From assembly GCA_020696345.1 (NCBI GenBank), contig JAEHCK010000043.1, positions 1 to 33,898 of the forward strand: a stretch of 33,898 nt of DNA, written 5' to 3'. The notes beneath the pieces are model-generated. The model saw nothing but the letters and a program-made list of their open reading frames with translations, was not told the DNA's origin and searched no databases. How positions within the stretch are numbered: the stretch's first letter is position 1; every line of letters starts with the position of its first letter. Position numbers and translations under genes: made by a program. This document shows, one piece after another, positions 8,201-15,042 of this stretch. This DNA is from Thermoplasmata archaeon (lineage in GTDB: Archaea; Thermoplasmatota; Penumbrarchaeia; JAEHCK01).

Positions 8201-9235
8201 AAGAAACTTAAAACCGAGGGAAATAGAATTACTTTATATTTCCCTGAACCATTCTTACCTAACGATGATACTGAAATTGAAGAGGGTAATTATACCATTA
8301 AAGTAATTGTAGTGGATGCCGATGGTGAGATGGTCAGCGACCAGATAGACATCATGTTATTGGCCGATTTTGACCATGATAATTTGCCCGATATTTGGGA
8401 GGAGCGATATGATCTCGACCCACACGATCGAGATGATGCGTTTATGGACTCGGATAACGATGATGTAAAAAATATAGATGAATATGAAGGCGGTTCTGAC
8501 CCGCGCAACCCGGATAGCACGCCTGGCGGTAAATCGTCAACTTCGACTGGTGATAGCAGTTGGGCAATTTATGTTGCAATTGTGGTGGTTGTGATAATCG
8601 TACTCCTACTATTATTCATGTTCATCAGTAAACAAAGGCGCGAGAAAGATGAACTACAAGATCTGGACCATTTGGCTTACCCCACCGAGGAGGGGTCCGA
8701 TATGGGTTTGGGTAAACCACCTTCAAAATCCAACTTGCCCTCAGATGCAGGTGCAGGCCCTGTTCCTGGTCCTGGCATGGGCATGGGTCCGGGTGGTATG
8801 GGTATGGTACCGCCGATGGGTGCAGGTTTAGGTCCTGCTCCAGGGCCGGGCATGCAGCCTAACCCTGCCATGATGCAGCAGATGCGTGCCATGCAAATGC
8901 AGCGGTTCATGCAGATGCAGATGATGAAAAAACAACAACAGGGTCAAGGTCAAGGGCAGCAACCACAAAGATCACAATCAATGCAACAGGCCAAGGGCAT
9001 AGGTGCGGGTACGGGTATGGGTCAAGGCAACGAACTTGAACTAACCGGTCCCGAACTAACACCCAAGTTACCAGCCAGAACCGAGGGACGAACTTCCTCA
9101 ATTGATCCTTCCTCGAATGATGATGCAAGTGAACAAGTTAGTGAGCAAAATAATAACATGAAGTGCCCCAACTGCGGCATTTCGGTTCAATCAGGCTGGT
9201 TCTTATGTCCGGGGTGCAAGAGCCCGTTAAACTAA
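5237..9235 (+). CDS. Large exported cadherin/PKD-like surface protein with cytoplasmic zinc ribbon
   Basis: The 1332-aa product starts with a signal peptide (basic N-terminus, hydrophobic 14-28, probable cleavage after SAFA). Next come an acidic stretch with six consecutive Asp residues (near 155), a PPC-like domain, a second PPC-like module with the motif DHWDWYDIS (near 365), several cadherin/CADG-like Ig-fold domains marked by LNVNDPPEI and VNDRPKI, and a PKD-like domain. One TSP3-like calcium segment (HDNLPDIWE, GGSDPRNP) precedes a single membrane helix (about 1108-1130). The last 200 residues are cytoplasmic: a Gly/Pro/Met/Gln-rich linker, then a zinc ribbon (CPNCGIS ... CPGCKSPLN) at the extreme C-terminus. 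The next gene has the same plan, so the two are tandem paralogues. Likely role: cell-surface adhesion or envelope structure. The ligand is unknown. Confidence 0.85.
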   Translation: MIRKYLERFKAFKCLVIVILMISMSAFAITQNVDPNNSLNADNDLVIVENETDTYATTSTSTAGSHSDQKPSDQDDGEYITQKLEVKKIEPGEIFEQFGISYNNPDDYTSGIESSSSVEPITVKHSDNPFEMVIPAEKGFYGSLPGSESSDDDDDDSTRGSRADAGDNAGDATLIKEGGNWTGDDVRSTYDPNNQEYTLVDEDWFYIRVQEKGNLETEYIEIKINNSAEAHATDPRMLFCSIYDPISIILTQSTYGIAGDNLDKNLQSDDDSGMSISFLDLEIFSPQENGTLNAAPPISGIFFIRIYCISRGYTVNYNITSITKTTIKPVVPPHDMNNYPENSTVIISENTIQSTILQHKDHWDWYDISGYIDPQGETWPNKISYDVDITRETMQANSFYSWTEIWVLYDRADGNNLYLNGGTMDEGGSPSITTSGGSPTEPVLNDLEMTGAHAWIGLRVYSIGINSGQMFPQRYDGSVDYTLDFDVELQNDKPYLNNLKIEPEQSVYYTYDEITFKVKYLDQDNNIPSFVNLTIDGFDYAMIGSGSDYTTGVTYQFSILCSELDDSYYPHTFYFSANDGLEEVSMALSSPNDEFKVIEDQTPEIWDTAPNRLTFDEDGEITIMELSQVFKDVDPSDGMAYSIKMGTNFGQKFESSRLEVFIYQKTNLKFQLKSDEHGSDEIVLRAEETLMRGGDTYKFTNTYKINITINSEEDLPLLEGITDRQGSQGVPIYFPIRASDPDISTDNDELSFSTNRSDGLGPDDLDGFKVIPDQYDTTKANISFTPSNEHVGKLYVRITVTDKDQLQDTQNMVIEILNVNDPPEIIGITKAGKTNDVMSDDSIHEISAIEDQWFNITVNVYDPDIAIGQNNDITFRIINFTFNNTVNLEFAGGNELTAKISVLPLNSDVGINYINFSVHDGKGGSDELTLKIDVKNVNDRPKIPKIIKPKERLFSIVDSVSFECIGDDEDLYIPDSKETLSITWYLNDKKLKTEGNRITLYFPEPFLPNDDTEIEEGNYTIKVIVVDADGEMVSDQIDIMLLADFDHDNLPDIWEERYDLDPHDRDDAFMDSDNDDVKNIDEYEGGSDPRNPDSTPGGKSSTSTGDSSWAIYVAIVVVVIIVLLLLFMFISKQRREKDELQDLDHLAYPTEEGSDMGLGKPPSKSNLPSDAGAGPVPGPGMGMGPGGMGMVPPMGAGLGPAPGPGMQPNPAMMQQMRAMQMQRFMQMQMMKKQQQGQGQGQQPQRSQSMQQAKGIGAGTGMGQGNELELTGPELTPKLPARTEGRTSSIDPSSNDDASEQVSEQNNNMKCPNCGISVQSGWFLCPGCKSPLN

Positions 9236-9236
9236 T

Positions 9237-9281
9237 AAAAAATGCTATGCAAAACGAAATGATAATTAACGCATTTTTTTA
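9237..9281 (+). terminator. AAAAAATGC...GCATTTTTT terminator-like element, copy 1
   Basis: AAAAAATGC (9237-9245) and GCATTTTTTTA (9271-9281) form an inverted repeat starting one base after the stop codon. The 3' arm is a T7 tract, the expected archaeal termination signal. The same element, sharing the sequence AAAAAATGCTATG, follows the winged-helix gene, and a related copy covers the end of tiaS. Confidence 0.65.
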
Positions 9282-9316
9282 TAAAGAGATAAATCCGAAG
9301 TATGAAATTCGAATCT

Positions 9317-9396
9317 CTAAACAAATCCGAAATAAGAATGTCTCAAACTAGTTTTTCCTGCTGATGTTTGGAATTTAGGAATTAATATTTGTTTAG
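9317..9396. repeat. Inverted repeat with CTAAACAAAT arms
   Basis: CTAAACAAATCCGAAAT (9317-9333) and ATTTGTTTAG (9387-9396) are inverted copies in the 353-bp spacer between the two surface-protein genes. Short AAATTCGAAT-like and GGAATTCC motifs surround them. A matching inverted repeat occurs downstream of the second surface-protein gene. I see no gene in 9282-9588. Confidence 0.5.
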
Positions 9397-9588
9397 GGGG
9401 TTGGAATTCCATATTAATTATTACTTAATAAAAGGAATTCCAAGCTTCAAGAAAAATAGTGCAAACTCAATAATAAATCCTATTTTTGTGTGAAATTAGA
9501 GCTTCGGATTTAGAATTTTCTTTCATTATAATATATATAGTAAGCAAGAGTCCCAAAATTTAAATTCCAGTAAAATATTGGGGATATT

Positions 9589-12500
9589 ATGAGTAGATTT
9601 AGGGTTCGATCTATCAAATATTGTTCCATTATCCTATGTTTGTTTTTATTGCTGCCTTTGAATAATTTATGTTCCTCAACATCCACACCAGAACCCTCAT
9701 TAGTAACAACCGAGTCATCGGGCTCTAGCTCTAGTGGAACTGGACCCAGGTCTAGGTCCAGGTCACCAGCCTCGGAATCTGAACCGAACGATGACACGGC
9801 CAGTGCTGTTAATAACAATAATAAATTAACAAACGATATGGATATGTCCGGACAATTAACATATTCCACCGATGAGACCGATTTCTTTTATCTTGACCTG
9901 ACCGGCGGCGGCCAGAACACGATAGATCGTGTGAACATTACACCATCATTCACCAATTTGAGCCACATTGATAATAAGTCTGTTGCAATAAAGCTCAAGG
10001 CCTACACAGTTTATGACGGTGAGCAGTATTTACTTGATTATAAGGTGCTGGGTACCAAACAGGCGAAGATCAATGAATCCACGATACCAACCGCCAATAC
10101 CACTTCTTTGATCTTCAATGCTGACCGGACAGGCAGGTATTACCTGAATGTAAGTGCATTTTACATAATCGATTCGATAACCAGCAAGGTCATTGACCCG
10201 GAAGCAATTATTAATTATACGCTCCATGTGACTATTACAGGTATCACTAATCCGGATAATAATAATGACCAAAAAAATGGTACCGCATTGACCGGTACTG
10301 TTTCGGGTAATACCATTTCACAAGCCGATGACCACTGGGACTGGTATACAATTACATCCATGACCCGTGCTCGGAATATCGATATCAATGTAAGTATAAA
10401 GATCAAAGATGCAGATAGGACGAAAGAGGGAAACCATTATGTAAAAATGCTGGCAGTTTTGAAATATTACGATCTTAACAAATGTTTGGATTTGGAAGAT
10501 TTTAATTCTGGCGACTGGAAAGAGAAATATGGTCCGAACCCTATCAAATTATCCTTCAACGCGACATTTGATAAAGCATACCTGGGTATCCAAAGTCAAG
10601 AGTATTTTTACAATATGGATGACGGTTGGGTGCCCAATTCCATGGATTGCGGTGCGAGCACGGTTACATATGATATCACAAAATTTACCCAGACTCTGGT
10701 AAACAATCCACCAATACTATATTCTTGGAATGCCACGCCAACCATTGGAAACATCAAAGACTCCTATTATTTCGAGGTGACATACACAGATGTGGACAAT
10801 GACCCGCCACAGTTTGTAAATGTCACCATTAATGATATGAATTATACCATGACTCAAAGCACCATACCAACCAACGATGGAGATTATGCTAATGGCGAGG
10901 TGTTTGACATCACAATACCAGGGTCGAGTTTCACAGGTATACCCCACGATAATTATGCAAAGCTGGATTTTTATTTCTATACGCGCGATTATTTCCCCGA
11001 GCTTTCCAAACCGCTCCAGGAGGTTACGTTCGATCCCGAATCTTATTTCAGAGTGATCGATAACCAGCGTCCGGTGGTTAAAGCCAACCTGCCGAACCTT
11101 TGGTTAATTCCCGAGGATCATCGGTCCAAATATATCAATTTATACGATATCTTCAACGATCCGGACAAAAATAAATACCCTGGTGAACTTGTGTTCCAGG
11201 TGTTGAGTGAAGTGGGTATTTACGGTTGGACCAATATAACAAGCTCGGAAATACTTATCGCCGAAGTTTTAGAAAACGATACACTCCGGATCAAACCGAA
11301 ACTTGACCAGTTTGGTATGGATATTATTAATTTACGTGCATTTGACAGTGAGGGCGAGGGGACAGCGGTCTATTTTGATCTGAAAGTGAACATTACACCA
11401 ATAAACGACCCGCCAGTGTTGATAAGACCCATCGATTATACAGATCTTGCCGCCATGCATGAGGACCATTTTGTGAACATCACCTTTGAGGCAACCGATG
11501 CAACCGATAAATACTGTGATCCGATATATTACTCAACCGATATTCTTGAAAAGATCCCATTGCTCGGTGCGGACCCCGAGAAATATCAATTCCAATTTTC
11601 CGGGGCAACAGGCAACCTTTCCTTTCTACCCGATAACGATCTGGTGGGCGAACATGAGGTAAATATTACAGCCACAGATGAAGGAACGATCGCACCTGTT
11701 GGATTATCCACCACGAAAGAGTTTAAGCTGCACATATTGAATGTTAACGATGCGCCTATTGCTAGGATCACAAAACCAAAAAATAATGCAAAATTCAATA
11801 CAAGCTCGCCGATCAATGTCAGTGGTGAGAACAGTACCGATGATGATATTAGATATGGTGACATAATAGAATATTATTGGTATTTAGATAGTGAAGATAA
11901 TTTAAAGGCTTACCGTAAAGAACCAACTGTTGAACTCGAACCGATCAAGAAGTCGGGAAAACATTCCTTGATCCTAATCGTGAAGGATAGTTCTGAAAAA
12001 GTGGGTAGGACTAATATCACAATATGGGTGATCAGTCTTGTTGGAGACCTGCCGGGTGGTGAGGACACCGATGAGGATGGCATGCCCGATTGGTATGAGG
12101 TCAAATTCGATCTGGACATGGAAGTTAACGATTCTGCAGCAGACCCTGATAATGACACTTATACCAATCTTCAGGAATATCTGGGCAAAGACGGTGTACC
12201 CGGCGGCAATGATTCGTCCGACCCAAATGACCTACTTTCATATCCAGGTGATATTGATGCCGATGAACTACCTGATTGGTGGGAGTACAAGTATTTTTTA
12301 TCCTTGTCCCACGGAAAGGATGGCGACCCCGATGGTGACAAGTATTCAAATTACAAGGAATTCTTGGGTCCTGATGGTGTACCCGGTGGTGATGACTCGT
12401 CGAACCCGTTAGATTTTAATTCTGTCCCGGTTTCAACCAAGAGCAAGCCGAGCAGTGAAGATGATACATCAGGTATCATGTTGATCGCAGGATCGATCAT

Positions 12501-12855
12501 TGTCGTAATAGTAATATTACTTCTTCTCGGGTTCATAGTTATGAGAAACCAAAAGAAAAAAGCAGAAGAGGATAAACAGAGCGGTGAGAAAAAGCCATTG
12601 TATACGCCCGCCCCCATGCCCGGTTTGCCACCGATGCATATGCGCATGCACATGCGTATGCCTCCACCAAGTCCAGGCACCGTCGTAGTACCACCACCCG
12701 GCGGGTTGCCTTTGCCTATGCCTGCCCCTGCCCCTATGCAGATGCAAATGCAGCGGCAAGTGCAAGTGCAAGTGCAAGCACCGCCGCAAACGCAACCTCC
12801 ACAACAACAATTAGGCTTACCGCCGGCTGGACAAGTTCTGAAGACGAAGAAATAA
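9589..12855 (+). CDS. Large exported PPC/cadherin-like surface protein, paralogue of the preceding gene
   Basis: The 1088-aa product has a signal peptide (hydrophobic core about 13-27). A Ser/Arg-rich stretch leads into a PPC domain with the classical ESEPNDDTASA opening. A second PPC-like module carries DDHWDWYTI, the same motif as in the upstream protein. Ig-fold and cadherin-like domains follow (ITPINDPPVLI, LNVNDAPIA). Two TSP3-like units contain DTDEDGMPDWYE and DELPDWWEYKY, each ending in DGVPGGNDSS- or DGVPGGDDSS-type loops. A membrane helix (about 960-985) precedes a cytoplasmic tail of about 100 aa rich in Pro, Met, His and Gln, with HMRMHMRM and VQVQVQ runs. No zinc ribbon is present. 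The ATG at 9589 is preceded by GGGGAT. Likely an envelope or adhesion protein paired with its neighbour. Confidence 0.83.
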   Translation: MSRFRVRSIKYCSIILCLFLLLPLNNLCSSTSTPEPSLVTTESSGSSSSGTGPRSRSRSPASESEPNDDTASAVNNNNKLTNDMDMSGQLTYSTDETDFFYLDLTGGGQNTIDRVNITPSFTNLSHIDNKSVAIKLKAYTVYDGEQYLLDYKVLGTKQAKINESTIPTANTTSLIFNADRTGRYYLNVSAFYIIDSITSKVIDPEAIINYTLHVTITGITNPDNNNDQKNGTALTGTVSGNTISQADDHWDWYTITSMTRARNIDINVSIKIKDADRTKEGNHYVKMLAVLKYYDLNKCLDLEDFNSGDWKEKYGPNPIKLSFNATFDKAYLGIQSQEYFYNMDDGWVPNSMDCGASTVTYDITKFTQTLVNNPPILYSWNATPTIGNIKDSYYFEVTYTDVDNDPPQFVNVTINDMNYTMTQSTIPTNDGDYANGEVFDITIPGSSFTGIPHDNYAKLDFYFYTRDYFPELSKPLQEVTFDPESYFRVIDNQRPVVKANLPNLWLIPEDHRSKYINLYDIFNDPDKNKYPGELVFQVLSEVGIYGWTNITSSEILIAEVLENDTLRIKPKLDQFGMDIINLRAFDSEGEGTAVYFDLKVNITPINDPPVLIRPIDYTDLAAMHEDHFVNITFEATDATDKYCDPIYYSTDILEKIPLLGADPEKYQFQFSGATGNLSFLPDNDLVGEHEVNITATDEGTIAPVGLSTTKEFKLHILNVNDAPIARITKPKNNAKFNTSSPINVSGENSTDDDIRYGDIIEYYWYLDSEDNLKAYRKEPTVELEPIKKSGKHSLILIVKDSSEKVGRTNITIWVISLVGDLPGGEDTDEDGMPDWYEVKFDLDMEVNDSAADPDNDTYTNLQEYLGKDGVPGGNDSSDPNDLLSYPGDIDADELPDWWEYKYFLSLSHGKDGDPDGDKYSNYKEFLGPDGVPGGDDSSNPLDFNSVPVSTKSKPSSEDDTSGIMLIAGSIIVVIVILLLLGFIVMRNQKKKAEEDKQSGEKKPLYTPAPMPGLPPMHMRMHMRMPPPSPGTVVVPPPGGLPLPMPAPAPMQMQMQRQVQVQVQAPPQTQPPQQQLGLPPAGQVLKTKK

Positions 12856-12944
12856 TCGATGCTAATTTTTTGTACATTTGAAATTTTCTGCTTAGATATT
12901 TGTTTATGAATTGTAAGTAGATTATTTACAAACTCTAAATCCTA

Positions 12945-13040
12945 ATTCCGAAATCCTAAACAAATTCAAAAATCCAAATCCCAATTAAAAGGTTTGAATA
13001 ATTATGATTTGTAATTTGTTTAGGGTTTAGATATTCGAAT
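12945..13040. repeat. Inverted repeat with CCTAAACAAATTC arms
   Basis: The left arm TCCTAAACAAATTC (12954-12967) is embedded in AAATCC/CCGAAAT heptamer-like repeats. The right arm is AATTTGTTTAGGG (13013-13025). Together they form a stem in the 359-bp spacer between the surface-protein gene and tiaS. The arms match those of the inverted repeat in the preceding spacer. The rest of 12856-13214 is AT-rich and holds the tiaS promoter region. Confidence 0.5.
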
Positions 13041-13159
13041 TTCGTATTTAGTAAAATTTGGATTAAGGATAGATTCACTATCCATAATCCCATAACTGTA
13101 CGAAAAATTGGAGAAGAGACTTTAATAATTAATTATTGTATAAGGCACCGAAATAACAT

Positions 13160-13170
13160 TATTATATCTC
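13160..13170 (+). promoter_or_regulatory. Possible TATA box of tiaS
   Basis: TTATTATATCT lies about 50 bp before the proposed AUC start. Initiation about 25 bp downstream would give a short leader that still contains the GGGGG ribosome binding site at 13203-13207. Confidence 0.3.
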
Positions 13171-13201
13171 GATGTAATTTAACAAAAAAATTCAACAAAT
13201 T

Positions 13202-13207
13202 AGGGGG
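13202..13207 (+). promoter_or_regulatory. Shine-Dalgarno AGGGGG that supports the AUC start of tiaS
   Basis: AGGGGG is followed by a 7-nt spacer and then ATC at 13215, the codon that aligns with the usual initiator Met of TiaS. No ATG, GTG or TTG is available at that position, and an in-frame TAA directly precedes it at 13212-13214. Confidence 0.65.
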
Positions 13208-13214
13208 CAGTTAA

Positions 13215-14591
13215 ATCTGGATAGGCATAGATGACACCGATTCGAAGAGTTCGGGCTGTACCACATATCTTGCATTGGAAATCATTTCCGAATTTTCGGA
13301 GTATAACATGCTCGGTCACCCGTGCCTGGTCAGGTTGAACCCGAATATACCATGGAAGACACGCGGGAACGGCGCGGTGTGTATACAACTTCAACTTGGA
13401 GAAACTTCTTCCGGCAATAAGGATAGCTCGGAGCTTATATCGGCAGCAGAACGTGTGGAGCAGATAATTTCTGCAAAAGCCGCTCTTGAAGACCCGACCA
13501 CTAATCCTGGTCTAATGATAATCGATGACCAGGGTCTGCCGTTAGACCTATACTGGTCAGCGGTTCGTGAGATCCTGGATCTGGAAAATGTTAAAGCCCT
13601 ACTTGATGAAACCGATGCAATATACAGAGGGTTCAAGAACTGCCGCGGTATCATCGGCGCAGCTGCAGCAGTGGCCTGGGGTTCGAATGTTATGAATAAT
13701 CAAATTCAGACTCAACTTAAAACGCCTTTGGACCATACCTTTGAATTAATTGCCTATCGCAGAGAAGGATCTTGGGGAACAACACGTGAGGTCGATTTGG
13801 AAGCCGTGCTCGAGCTGGATCGCAGATTTCCATCGACCTTCAATAATTACGATCACGAGGAGAAACATGCGGCAATAACGCCCAACTCACCTTGTCCGGT
13901 ACTGTTTGGTATCCGTGGTGATGATGTGGGTGAGCTTTATGATGCAGTTAAGTTTTTAGCGCCAAATTCAGAACCCATTGATAAATGGCTGGTGTTTAAT
14001 ACAAACCAGGGTACAGATGATCATTTACAGAAAAGATCACTCTCCGAGATCAGGCCAAATATATCGGTAATTACCGAGGGTAATGTAATTAGTAAGCCAA
14101 GAACGATCGAAGGCGGGCATGTGATCTTCACCATGGCGGAGCCGCAGCAGTCTAACCAGTTTAACCAGTCTAACCAGCCGGGATCTGCAAAAATAGACTG
14201 TGCCGCCTACGAACCCACCAAGAGTTTTAGAAGGCTGGTGCAAAAGGTCTGCCCCGGTGATCGAATAAAGGTATATGGTGGTGTGCGAGAAGTGCCGTTT
14301 ACGATCAATATCGAGAAACTGGAGATCTTGAAATTAACCGAATTGTTTGAAAAAGTGAGTAACCCCAAATGTACGAACTGCGGTAAAAATATGAAATCCA
14401 TTGGTATGGGTAAAGGCTACCGATGTAGAATGTGCGGCACCAAAGTACCTGAGGGGTCCGCAGCGCAAAAACGTATTGAACGTGAATTAACCGAGGGGAT
14501 TTATGAGGTGCCCGTGGGTGCGCGACGGCATTTGAGCAAACCGTTGAAGCGAATGGATAAAAAAATGCTTTGTAAAACAATTGATAAATAA
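13215..14591 (+). CDS. tiaS: tRNA(Ile2) 2-agmatinylcytidine synthetase TiaS (apparent AUC start)
   Basis: TiaS attaches agmatine to C34 of tRNA(Ile2), ATP-dependently, so that the CAU anticodon reads AUA as isoleucine. Translating upstream of the first conventional start (TTG, 13275) gives WIGIDDTDSKSSGCTTYLAL, the conserved TiaS N-terminal motif, so the real protein is about 458 aa and begins at ATC 13215. Other family signatures follow: VRLNPNIPWKTRGNGAV, the catalytic middle region (YRGFKNCRGIIGAAAAVAWG), an OB-fold segment (DRIKVYGG), and a C-terminal zinc ribbon with CTNCG and CRMCG. A TTG start would delete IDDTDS, which belongs to the kinase-like ATP site, so it is unlikely to give an active enzyme. 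The 3' end of the gene overlaps a terminator-like inverted repeat. Function is secure; the start codon is unusual or reflects a sequence error. Confidence 0.92.
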   Translation: MWIGIDDTDSKSSGCTTYLALEIISEFSEYNMLGHPCLVRLNPNIPWKTRGNGAVCIQLQLGETSSGNKDSSELISAAERVEQIISAKAALEDPTTNPGLMIIDDQGLPLDLYWSAVREILDLENVKALLDETDAIYRGFKNCRGIIGAAAAVAWGSNVMNNQIQTQLKTPLDHTFELIAYRREGSWGTTREVDLEAVLELDRRFPSTFNNYDHEEKHAAITPNSPCPVLFGIRGDDVGELYDAVKFLAPNSEPIDKWLVFNTNQGTDDHLQKRSLSEIRPNISVITEGNVISKPRTIEGGHVIFTMAEPQQSNQFNQSNQPGSAKIDCAAYEPTKSFRRLVQKVCPGDRIKVYGGVREVPFTINIEKLEILKLTELFEKVSNPKCTNCGKNMKSIGMGKGYRCRMCGTKVPEGSAAQKRIERELTEGIYEVPVGARRHLSKPLKRMDKKMLCKTIDK

Positions 14592-14603
14592 CGCATTTTT
14601 TTA
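14559..14603 (+). terminator. AAAAAATGC...GCATTTTTT terminator-like element, copy 2
   Basis: AAAAAAATGC (14559-14568) lies inside the last codons of tiaS and pairs with GCATTTTTTTA (14593-14603) just past the stop. The T tract suits archaeal termination. It is the same kind of element as at 9237 and 30918. Confidence 0.6.
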
Positions 14604-14635
14604 TTAATTCAGATACCGTTAAACGAAAGCGTATT

Positions 14636-14755
14636 ACGGTTTCGAACGTAAACTTTTTGACGGTTACTTGCGCTGGCTTACCCCTCGCAAAAAGTTTTAC
14701 GATCATCCCAAAACTCGGGGATAAGCCTGCTCAGTTACCGTTAGCCGAAACCGTC
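14636..14755. other. Nested dyad structure between tiaS and nreA
   Basis: CGTAAACTTTTTG (14647-14659) pairs with CAAAAAGTTTTACG (14688-14701), leaving a 28-nt GC-richer loop. Outside it ACGGTTTCG (14636-14644) matches CGAAACCGT (14747-14755). A related sequence, CGAAACCGTTTAACGAAAATGC, appears near 14916-14937. The genes converge here, so this may be a bidirectional terminator or a small structured RNA; I cannot decide. The rest of 14604-15042 is AT-rich, with an AAAATATTTTTTTATG run after the nreA stop that could end its transcript. No open frame there is convincing. Confidence 0.4.
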
Positions 14756-15042
14756 TGCCGATACACGATAGTATTCTTCGAATACAATCGAGGTCTTAGA
14801 ATTCAGCATTACTTATAAAATCGAGAATTCTAACACCAAGATAAAACTCTTCAAGTTTAATCTATACCTCAAAATTCGTTCATATATTTAAGTTATGAAT
14901 TTTGACGTCGAGCATCGAAACCGTTTAACGAAAATGCTATCCTATCAATATATTATCTAAAGACCTAATCGACTGGTAACATTGAAATTCCAATAGATAT
15001 CATAAAAAAATATTTTCATCATGATCGAAAGAAATGCCAAAG

